Assembly: GCA_018398765.1 (NCBI GenBank) | Contig: JAHBMJ010005953.1 | Location: 1 to 60,162, forward strand | Origin: Chromera velia | Lineage: Eukaryota > Sar > Chromeraceae | Reading direction: 5' to 3' | Length of the DNA stretch: 60,162 bases | Part shown: one piece after another, positions 51,125 through 60,162 of the stretch | How positions within the stretch are numbered: position 1 is the first letter of the stretch | How the letters are laid out: each line of letters opens with the position of its first letter | Position numbers and translations under genes: made by a program | Notes under the pieces: model-generated | Told to the model about the DNA's origin: nothing | The model's database searches: none | Seen by the model: the letters and a program-made list of their open reading frames with translations, nothing else

Positions 51125-54100
51125 ATGATGAGGCCATTTCGGAGCCTTTTCAATGTGGCATCAGTTGCATGTGCTCTGTTGATTGTTGCCGTGTCTGGAC
51201 AGGCCGGCGAGCAGCTTGCCAGACATAGCTTTGCATCACCATTCGGCTATGGTAAGTCCATCGATCATACGCTCCCTGCAACACTGCATGCTTCGGTTTG
51301 GTGCAGTTTGTTTCTTCGTTCCTTGCAGATACTATGGCAAACTGGAATATGGCCGGTGCTTCGATATTGAACAAGCAGCACTTGGTCCTGATGCCCGGAG
51401 TGCCTGATCGCTTCGGAGAAATCTGGTCAGTGGATAGACTTCCGGATGTATACGCCCTGTCCCCTCCATGTCCACTGCAATGGGCGAAGCTTACGTGTGG
51501 CTCCCTGTCGACTGCAGGCACAAGGACCCGATTCGAACAGGAAAGTTCATGGTGGAGTTTGATTTCCTCGTGAAGGGACCTGGCAATTCCCTTGCACCCG
51601 GATTTGCTTTCTGGTCAGTCTTGTGGTCTCTTCCCGTCTCGTCAAGTGGAGACGGCAGAGCTTCAGAGAGTTCGAACGATGGCTGTCTGAAATGAAAGGC
51701 GTGTGATTAGTGGGGTGTTGGGGATCTGATCAATTTGGGGGGGGGAAGCCAATGTACCATGATCTCAACTTAAATGAACGGCGCATTGACGATATGTGCG
51801 TGTGCTCGACGTGAGTGTCCTTCACCGGTTCACAGGTATGTGTATGAGGATTTCAACAAAGTGAGGCCCTCCGACAACAACTACAACGACTGGACCCTTT
51901 TTGGGTACAAGGTGGGTAGTTCGGTCGGGAGGGGGGGGTTGGGGGGGTAGACGTACGGAGGGACACTTCTTGTTGGCTCTCTGTGTGGAGAAAGACAGTG
52001 TTAGAGACTCTGGTGTTAAGACCAAGTGGAGGGGAAGCAGGGGATTCTGCCCCTAAGACGAGAGAACACGATGAGAAGGACGAGGGGGGCATGCCACCAA
52101 AGCAACGGATCGCACGACATGTCTGGCGACAAACAGAACAAGGGATCAGAGTTGAGGAGTCCAAGCACGGGGTTTTCTTGAGAATTCGTTGAGAGGAGCT
52201 GTCTCTGAGCCTTCTTTCTTTTTGCGAGCTTCCCATGTCTTCGGATCCCTTCGCCTTTCAAAAGATTCTCATCTGCACCATTTAAAGACAACTAGACAAA
52301 AAAGACCGTACGTGTGGGTGGATGCTTGCAGCCGACGTTCAAGGGTCTCGGAACTTTCTTCTCCAACTACGACCACCAGGGAAAGGTTCGTTCGAAGAGA
52401 TCGCTAACAAATGAGAAGAAATCTGCATCCGATAAAAGTTGCTTGATTTTCTGCGGAGTCGTTTTTTCCATAGGAATTTCCGCTTTACTGGGGACAGACT
52501 GACCGCTTAACTCTGAATAAACTGTCTCCACGACGCTTTTTCATCTTGTCCTGCCCTGTCTCTGCCCTCGTTGCAGTTCCGCCCCTTCATCGGGCCAGCC
52601 TACCACCACGGCAGAACGGACTTCCGATTTCCCACAGACATCGATGAGAGGGGTCAGTCAGCCTGTCAGCCTTTCAGTCGAAGTGATGAACACAAAATGC
52701 AGGCAGGGCGGGAGGCCTTTTTCGACTCCAGCAAAGGTCGAAAATGATCTGTCGGTTTCTTTCTCTCTTCCACAACCAGCGGCAGGGAGGGAGGCGGGGA
52801 GGCATTTTTGGACTCCTGAGATAGAGGCATCCTTCCAGCAAGGGTGAAGGGAAAGATCTGTCGGCCTCCAGGGATAAGGGAAGGGAAACAGCAGGAGCCG
52901 CCCCACGAAGTTACGGGCGAAGCATGCTCCGTTTTCTGCATGCTCTTTCCTATACATGTCTGCATGCTCTTTCCTATACATGTCTGCATGCTCTTTCCTA
53001 TACATGTCTGCATGCTCTTTCCTATACACGTCACTTCACCAGGATGCGCCGGCTTTGTGTTCCTCTTCTGCAGAGGTGAGCAAGGTCGACTTCAGAAATG
53101 GAGAGACTCCTCTAAGTGCGCGTATCACGGTGACAGACCAGGGAGTGAAGTGCGACCTTCGACTGTCTCCTGGAGCCCGGTGGTTCAACGCTTTCTTCGT
53201 CAGTCTCTTTCAAAAGGAACGGGGGACGCAAACAGCTTTTTTTTGTGATTGTGGAAGCTGCTGGCTCACCTCATCTGCAGGATTCATGGATTGTGCCCTT
53301 TTGTGTGTGCAAAGAGTGTGTTTGCACAGGAGCTCAAAAAGGGTCGTCATTATCTTGTAGGATGACTTTTGGGGGGAGACAGGAAAGCAGACGATATGAA
53401 CCTTGGGGACGCAAGCTTTTATTGTCTCATTGTGCCTGAGCACGCAGACAACTGTGAGCGGGACCACGGCCTCTATATGTATTCGTTCTTTTTGTTCTGC
53501 ATTAGTGACTTGAGTGAGTGAGTGAGTGAGTGCGAGACTGAGAGAAAGTGAATGAGTGGGTGAGTGAGTGAGTGAGTGCGAGACTGAGAGAAAGTGAGTG
53601 AGTGAGTGAGTGAGTGGGTGGGTGGGTGGGTGGGTGAGTGAGTGAGTGAGTGAGTGAGTGCAGGACCACGAGATCCAACTCGAGGCAGGAGGGTACATCG
53701 GGTTCTCTGCACACTCAGGTGAGTCAGTCAGTCAGTAAGACATCTAGAGATTCCATTCCATTCCATTCCATACAAATTACGTGGGAAGTGTGTGCATCCT
53801 GTTCGGTTTGTGTGGATTCGACTCACCACCAGTCTTGTTTTTTCGGTCTCAGACTGGTTCTCCATTCGACCCAATGCCTCTTTCAGATGACCCGAGCCGA
53901 GCCCTCTCTCTCTCTCTCTCTCGTGTTTCTGTTGCCTGCAGGACCTGAAGGCAGTCTGGCTGAGCAGTCAGACAAGGTGATGATCTTCAACCTTCAGGTC
54001 ACGAACCTGGACCCCAACGTGAAGGGAGAGGAGGACATTCAACACGAAGGTGAGGCTTTGTCTCTGATGCTGTATCTTCCACTTGTGCCTCTTTCTCTTT

Positions 54101-55711
54101 TTAAGGTGGCCTCTTTCTCTTTTTAAGGTGGCAGGGAGGTTGACTGACCGAGTGACTTGAGCACGTGTGGTGCAGGATTTCTCTGATAAGTATGAGCAGG
54201 AAGTTTTTTTTCTCTTGATCGAGAAAAGGAAAAGTATCACTGGGGTTGACTGTTGACTCTGGTGGCCATAGACGCAAGAGAAGCTCTTCTTTGTCTGCCC
54301 TCACTGGTTTTACCCTGACTGAACCTCCCATGCAGTTCACGCACCCAGCCAACCTCATCCTGATGTCCTTCACGAACACGCGAAGCAACACTCTGGAGAT
54401 CTCGAGGCGGTCAGTCAAATAGGAAGGCTAGGCGGTAATGTGCTTCACTGTGGGACGTGTCTTTTGTCCCCTCTCCTCGGGCCCTCCTGTTGGTCTTTTG
54501 CCTTCTCTGCATCGGGACTCTTGTTTCTTTCTTTAAACAGCGCAAACCGATTTATCTCTTTTTCTTACCTCTACCGATTCCCTCTGTCTAATGCAGAAGG
54601 ATGGTCAGGAGGCAGTTCAGGGATTGACCCGCCTCCTGTACAAGCACATCTCCGAAAGTCAGCCTAGAGAACGGGTCATCCAGAAGACCATCAGCACTCT
54701 GGAAAACCAGATTGACAAGCTGACGAAGGACATCGAGGCCCTCGGCACAGAGGTGCGATCAGCCACGGGGGCTTCGCACGAGGATGCAGTGAGGGCAATG
54801 AAGCATGAACTTTCGGGAATGAGGACTATGCTTGCGAGGGATGCGCAGAAAGCTCAGCATACGCTGACAGAACTGCACAAGTAAGCACAAGCTTGTCTCT
54901 ATTAATTTTCCCTTTGGCTTGTGCAGTCCTCGTGCAAACACATGCAGAGACCTCCATTCATTTCCCTTTGAGCCAGTTGGACGGACAAAGAGTCCCGCCG
55001 TTCCTCTTTCCTTCTGGTCGTTTCTCTGCTGGTATCTTGGTGCTTCGGCCCTGGCCCTTTCTCACTTCCCCTCTCTCAGTCCTCTTAGCATGAGTAGAAG
55101 TTGCCAAGGCCGTCCCTCACTTCCCTCCACGTCCGTTGGCTTCTTCGGTACATCCTTCGTATCCATTCGGACATTGTGCTTTGGTTCTTGTCTGCAGGGT
55201 TGTGGAGGCTCAGAGCCCTGCTGAGGGTTTGGGGGTGGATGGGGGGAGTGCAGATGAGGAAGTCGAGCGGTTGCAGCAACAAACACAGGCACTGTCAGAG
55301 GCAGTCGCAGGAGGGTCTGCGTTCTTTACGTGGGTGTTTCTGGCAGTCGTCGTGATTGTAAGTTATTCTTCTTCTTTGTCGCTCTTCCTCTTTTTTTTCG
55401 AGTGTCTCTGGGGAATTCCTGACTTTCGTGTACTTTGCTTTTGCTTTCTCACCTTTGGAGAGTGAGCGCAATTGTGGGGGTCTTCCTCTCTGTCACATTC
55501 TCTCCTGTCCTCTCTCTCTCACTCCCTCGCTCACACTCTTTCTCTCTTCTTGACTTTCTTCTCTCCTTTTTTGCTTTGCTATTTTTGATTCTGACTTCCT
55601 CCCATGTTTGACTCATGTTTTGGCGTTGCCTACATTTTTGTGCAGGTCATCGCAGCGGCAGTCCTCATCTACCGCAAACAGCGTGCCATGGAGAAGAAGC
55701 ATGTGTTTTAA
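51125..55711 (+). CDS. L-type (legume-like) cargo lectin, ERGIC-53/VIP36 family
   Basis: Thirteen exons in phase give 465 aa: 51125-51251, 51329-51425, 51518-51613, 51836-51911, 52332-52385, 52577-52652, 53074-53198, 53664-53718, 53942-54049, 54336-54409, 54597-54880, 55198-55357, 55646-55711. This family carries glycoproteins between ER and Golgi. A signal peptide (VASVACALLIVAVSG) precedes the lectin fold: HSFASPFG, NWNMAGAS, FGEIW, FMVEFDFLVKG, GFAFWYVYED, YNDWTLFGYK, GTFFSNYDHQGK, GYIGFSAHSG and VMIFNLQV. A coiled coil (TISTLENQIDKLTKDIEALG) leads to one membrane span (TWVFLAVVVIVVIAAAVLIY) and a 12-residue tail ending KKHVF. ERGIC-53 ends KKFF; here the lysines are at -4 and -5, so the canonical dilysine register is shifted. 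The architecture matches ERGIC-53 in order and near-length. Confidence 0.92.
52938..53033. repeat. 24-bp tandem repeat, four copies
   Basis: Four head-to-tail copies of a 24-bp unit starting TGCATGCTCTTTCCTATACA, the last with one change. It lies in intron 6 of the L-type lectin gene. Confidence 0.95.
53508..53660. repeat. (GTGA)n microsatellite
   Basis: GAGT/GTGA tetranucleotides with two longer duplicated blocks (GCGAGACTGAGAGAAAGTGA), directly before exon 8 of the L-type lectin gene. The acceptor GTGCAG sits at its 3' end. Confidence 0.9.
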
Positions 55712-56880
55712 GTGGGAGCGTTGGGGAGTCGAGCGAATGAGTGCTCTAGCTGTGTTGTCGGACTTGAGAAGGCTGAGGAAGTCTCCTCTCCCTTCTGGCA
55801 GCACCATGCAGAGTTCTCTTCTCTCTCTTCCCTTCTGGGGAATGGGTTCTCTGTCCTTACCTGCTCGGCCGGCCGGGCCCTTCCTTCGGAGACTCGCTGG
55901 AATCCCCGACGGGCTGTCTGTCCGTCCGTGGGGTTCCAACTGGATTTTTGGGTGCACTGATTGATTGATCACTCACACACTGACTGCAGATCTTTGATGA
56001 TGCGTCCCTTCTTTCGGCGGCGGGTTGAATGAATGAATGAACACTGAGTGAATAACTCGATGGATTTCTGGTGAATGAATGCATCAATGAATGCGGATGC
56101 GAGTGCGGTGACATCGCTTGAATTGCTGGTGTTGCATGAAGTGAGTGCGGAACCTTTTTGGTTTACCCGGTCTGCCATGGAAGTGAGAAAAGGAAGGCCT
56201 TTGCGGTTGTACGTGCCATAATTCGATTGAATGACGATCTTTGCTTGAAACGCTGCGGGTAAATCGGACGGTGGAGGACTGAAGATCGAGACTTTCCATT
56301 GGTGTCCATTACTTCCACTCGCCATTGCGCGTGGAGGTTCACACCGATGATTCGGGCCCTGTACTTGGCCGTGTCAGGAACTGTATGGTAGACAAGTGTA
56401 TCGCTTTTTTAGGGTAAGAAGTGCGATGAACGATGAAAAACTAGATGAAAAATCCCGTAAAGACCAATCTAGAGACCAATGCATCGGGTGAAGTACATTA
56501 TTAATAGTACCAATGCATCGGGTTAAGTACATTATTAATAGTAGTACAATCTAGTTTGTCTGTAGGTTTATCTCGAGTATATCATGTCAGTGTATAAGAT
56601 CAATTAAATTAATGATATGACTAGTGATATGAACACTAATGAGTCACACGCCAGGTTAGTATGCGCTGATAAATTCTATATTCTAGTTTAGAGGAGATAT
56701 AACATAAGATATAAGACAATTCTAAATTTATCAATGTCAAGTTAATTATGTAATGGTAGTGGCAATACCACGTAGTATTTCTGGTGACTTCACTTGTGTG
56801 TTTCAAGTTATTTTACTTTGAATGCCTAGTTTAAGACCTTAACTACAAACGTTAGTGTAGAAGCATAGTAAGTCGTATTA
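55712..56880. other. 3' flank of the L-type lectin gene
   Basis: No gene seen. A short direct duplication (CCAATGCATCGGGT.AAGTACATTATTAATAGTA) lies at about 56476-56544. Confidence 0.5.
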
Positions 56881-57324
56881 GTGACCAGATTTGATTTGAT
56901 AGGATTTGATTTGATTTGAGCTTCAAGCTCAAATTTGACCAGATTTGAGGTAGATTTGAGGTTAAAGTCTAGAGGTCACTCTCGACACTAGTCTCGACAG
57001 CACTGAAGACAATATGATACAGTTGACACCACTAACAAATCCTAGAAAGCCCTAGAGACAAGAAAATCACTAAAAGCTAGACTAAAAGCTAAAGTAAGAC
57101 TCTCAAAATTAATGAGCTATTGTCAAAGCTAAGAGCTTATATAAGTTTTTAGCTTAGAGTCATCCTAGAGAGTCACCTCGAAGATTTGAGGTTAAAGGGT
57201 CAGATTTGAAGTAGATTTGATAGGATTTGATAGGCCGTATCATGCTAAAGTTTCTCAGGCCTAAGATTTGATTTGAGGTTAAGCCCTACTTCAAATCAAA
57301 TCAAATCAAATCAAATCTGGTTAC
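56881..57324. mobile_element. 444-bp TA-flanked MITE rich in TTTGA repeats
   Basis: The ends GTGACCAGATTTGATTTGAT (left) and the inverse of GTAACCAGATTTGATTTGAT (right) form inverted repeats. TA dinucleotides lie directly outside both (56879-56880 and 57325-57326). The subterminal and internal DNA is built from ATTTGA units in both orientations, for example the palindrome TTTGAGCTTCAAGCTCAAA. TA flanks fit a Tc1/mariner-type target; the assignment is inferred. Confidence 0.65.
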
Positions 57325-59906
57325 TATGGAAGCACGTGTATATAGGGTAGTAACTCGTGAGAAACGTATATTATGAGGTTAATTAGATTATATAATTTGG
57401 TAACCCATATTGCTAGTTAGCCATGAATTAAGGCAGTTAAAACCGGTGAGCACACCACTTGGGCTCTGGCCAACTGCAGGGCATAACATGCAAGTTCCAT
57501 TCATATTCATTCATCTAGAGTGAGAAGAGTATTTGAAGGCGCTTGCAACATCAGGGCGGCCCATCACGCCCAGTGTTGAGCGGCACTATTTGATCTCAAA
57601 CATGGCAAGGAGAAATGAACGAATGGATCACTGTGTGTCACCCTCCATTTTTTAAGACAAAAAATGGAAAGCCGGATAGAAAATTGTTCGATCTCTTAGA
57701 ATTCAACTGGCATACGCCGCCCAAAGGCCAGGTTGGTCATTCAAAGCAGTCACAGCTCTGAACGACCGAAAAAGGGAAAACCCAAAAGATGAGTGCTCAC
57801 AATGATAAACTTGATTTGTTTCAAAGAAAACAAAGAAAAGAAAGATTTGATTGAAACAAGGAAAGAAGAGCTGAAAAAAACACAAAGGCTTTAAGAAAGA
57901 AGGAGGGAAAGAACTAGGCGATGCACAGTGGTAAAAAAAAAAAAAGAATAGATGTGTCAAGATTTTTTTTCTTTTTTTTTTTAATCTGGTAGTCAAAGGT
58001 CCAAGCAAACTTAACAAAGGTAGGTTTTATAGTTAGATGTGTTTTTGTTATATGTTTGGTACCATGATGTGATAGATGGCGCTGGTCGGGAGACTAGCAA
58101 CCGAAAGGGCCTAGACTCACACCACCTTGGTCGATCACATCAAGATATTCTGACAAAAGGGAGATTGACTCACTAGCTCGTCCGTCTATATAAAGAAACC
58201 ATCGCAACACCTAGACTAATCTGAGGTGAGACGTTTGAAGGAATTAATGTATAGAGCAAGGTCGAGTGTCAGAAGAAGTGAGTGAGAGACCGGGAGGTCG
58301 CTCATTAAACCGTGATGCAAGCTTGCAATTAGAAAAGGGAAGCATGATCAGATCCATACGAATGCATGCGCACAATTAATCGACGATTTGAGACCGCACT
58401 TAGATCTCAAAGGCTATTGCGCAACATATGGCCCCGGAAAGTCAAAGTTCACGCGTCCCGGGAAAGCGGCTGTCGTCGGGGCACTATGAAGCCATCGCCG
58501 CCGTTATTTCTGGCATGAATCTCTGTAGCTTTACGGGTACTTCCAATAAAATAATAAAAAAAAAATAAAAAAGATTAGGCTTCTTGCTTTTTTTTTTTCT
58601 TTTTTTTTATCACTGTGCGTCGCCTAGGGAAGGAAGGAAGGAAAGAAAAAAAGAAAGAAAGAAAGAAAAAAAGAAAGAAAAAAAGAAAGAAAGAAAGAAA
58701 GAAAGAAAGAAAAAAAAAAAAAAGAAAGAAGAGAAGAAAGAAATGAAAATAAAGAAAATATTATTTCGTTCACCCAGTCTTCCTCTGCTACCGCATACCT
58801 GTCATAGCCTGTCATGCCTCTCCCTCTGTGATGTCATCTGTTGCTGCTCTCTGCACCTCCCTCTTGCCCCCAGTGCTGATTCATAAAAACCAAAAAGAAA
58901 GAACGGTTTGGATCAGTGATAGCGGAAGCTCAATCACCCCTGAGGCCATCTTACTAGCTTCTTGCAAATTCTTTAATATGCTTGGAACACTGTCGCTTCC
59001 CAAGACTCTGGAGTGCCTTCAAGAAGTTCCCCTCCCTAGTAAAGAATCAGGCGAGTCATTCAACCTCCAGGCCCGACACTTGCACGAGCAGTGCACCCAT
59101 ACCCACTTGCCACGTAGTCCAATATGGCGCAACTGCCGTCTCCTGCACATATTGGTTATTGATTGTTGACTTTCCAGTTGAATTCCACGTCTGAGTTACG
59201 GCAGATAAGCATACATAACTGGCTAGTACTAAGGGTTTCCGGTAAGAATATAAAATAACCATGTAGATCATTGATCAAAGTTATAGACTCATAGATAGAG
59301 ATAAGTATGTATGTAAAAGCTCTTGAATAAATGTAGTTGTATAAGCAACCCTAGAAACAACCAAAAAGTTCCGAACAGTTATGTGTGTTTTACTGTTTTC
59401 AATTTTGTTCATCTGATGTACATATGCTACAACGGCGATACCTTATCTGGCTTGAACATGAAAGTGGGTCATTTAAGTGACGCTCCATAGAATTAATACT
59501 AAACCATCGCGTGGCACCGCGTACATGCGATAAAAGCTTCACTAAATTTTGCAGTCACTGTAGTCGGGTTCTCTCTTTACAATTTTAAGTTTCTTTCATT
59601 CAACAATCTTCCGCTTTTACTCTGAACTGACGTTTTGTCGATGTGGGTTCTGAGAAGAAGCTCCAAACAAATGGACGTCGCGAAGGGATAGAGAAATGCT
59701 TAACGTACACTGGACCGTGTCACAGTGTCACTGTTTGTCGGTTCGTTCTTTGTTTCTATTGAGTGTTTATTTACAAAGAAAAGGGAAAATCAAGGGTTTT
59801 GTACTATCTACCGCCGTCAAGAGAACCAGCTCTCCCTTTCTCACAGAGAGACACACAGATGAGCACACACACATGCACACAGAGAGACAGACAAACACGC
59901 ACTCAC
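57325..59906. other. gene-poor right flank
   Basis: Contains an inverted pair of short poly-A-linked repeats (57912-57946 and 58590-58636). A plus-strand frame at 58828-59169 has no recognisable domain. No gene is supported. Confidence 0.45.
58632..58760. repeat. (AAAG)n purine tract
   Basis: GGAA, GAAA and poly-A units of about 130 bases immediately after an inverted-repeat arm that ends in GTCGCCTAGGG. Confidence 0.9.
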
Positions 59907-59968
59907 TCTGCATTCATTGTAACACGCCTGAGCCCTCCGGATCCTCTCATCCAATGCTACGTCCACAG
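59907..59968 (-). CDS. possible single exon of a gene running into the window from the right
   Basis: On the minus strand a TGCAG acceptor (59969-59973) precedes a 62-nt open segment reading [19 protein letters not shown] followed by R. A good GTGAGT donor comes directly after it. The peptide looks protein-like (amphipathic, two Cys). If real, the upstream exons lie beyond position 60162. One exon is not enough to name the gene. Confidence 0.3.
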
Positions 59969-59974
59969 CTGCAA

Positions 59975-59997
59975 GCACACACATACACACACATACA

Positions 59998-60030
<33 letters not shown>

Positions 60031-60069
60031 GCACGCACGCACGCACGCACGCACGCACACGCACACACG

Positions 60070-60102
<33 letters not shown>

Positions 60103-60103
60103 G

Positions 60104-60142
<39 letters not shown>

Positions 60143-60162
60143 GCACGCACGCACGCACGCAC
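59975..60162. repeat. (CA)n/(CGCA)n microsatellite at the right edge
   Basis: Alternating CA dinucleotides and CGCA tetranucleotides to the end of the window. The Cys/Val ORFs across it are artefacts. Confidence 0.95.

Noticed and set aside
51125-51521. 123-codon minus-strand ORF over the L-type lectin start
   Set aside because: Antisense to exons 1-2, which carry a signal peptide and lectin motifs in the plus frame.

Overview
This is a nuclear eukaryotic window. Its genes are split by many spliceosomal introns with CAG acceptors, it is full of simple repeats and minisatellites, and I see no operons or bacterial signals. Best guess (inference): a photosynthetic alveolate alga of the chromerid type, such as Chromera velia. 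That rests on a ciliary CFAP97-type gene, a microbial-type rhodopsin, multi-domain lectin surface proteins, long repeat-laden introns and moderate GC. A dinoflagellate relative or a stramenopile cannot be excluded. I assembled the gene models by hand from ORF continuity, splice-site phase and family alignment from memory; no search was run.

Layout. 1-1194: AT-rich left edge. 1195-8245 (-): a 16-exon SAM50 (mitochondrial outer-membrane beta-barrel assembly) gene whose introns hold large microsatellites. 8246-20628: accessory DNA. It holds a 280-bp repeat present again at 19.5 kb and a degenerate 48-bp minisatellite (about 9.94-11.6 kb and 15.15-18.95 kb). That array is interrupted by a 3,545-bp element (11601-15145) with 47-bp terminal inverted repeats and a 4-bp target duplication. 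The element carries a 35-bp minisatellite and a 109-bp-arm hairpin. 20629-25073 (+): a five-exon EI24/CysZ-like membrane protein with a 2A-like GIEPNPGP motif in its middle. 27503-29770 (+): a microbial (type-1) rhodopsin with channelrhodopsin-like features and a non-carboxylate counterion position. 29.8-34.9 kb: repeats, a LINE reverse-transcriptase fragment and a 234-bp MITE. 34948-37164 (-) and 37317-40873 (+): a divergent pair, CFAP97-domain protein and dicarbonyl/L-xylulose reductase (DCXR), start codons 152 bp apart. 40.9-45.2 kb: gene-poor. 45231-50542 (-) and 51125-55711 (+): a second divergent pair, a C-type-lectin/EGF transmembrane protein and an ERGIC-53/VIP36-like L-type cargo lectin. 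55.7-60.16 kb: gene-poor, with a 444-bp TA-flanked MITE and a possible exon at the extreme right edge.

Function. The genes do not form one pathway. Two relate to membrane or secretory traffic (the L-type lectin and the EI24-like protein), one to mitochondrial biogenesis (SAM50), one to cilia (CFAP97), one to carbonyl/pentose reduction (DCXR), one to light sensing or ion conduction (rhodopsin) and one to the cell surface (CTLD-EGF). The strongest candidates for something undescribed are the rhodopsin (Q/S/Q at the pump-triad positions plus a channelrhodopsin-type Cys in helix C), the 2A-like motif spliced into a membrane protein, the repeated Cys module in the lectin receptor, and the unusually common GTC 5' splice sites.
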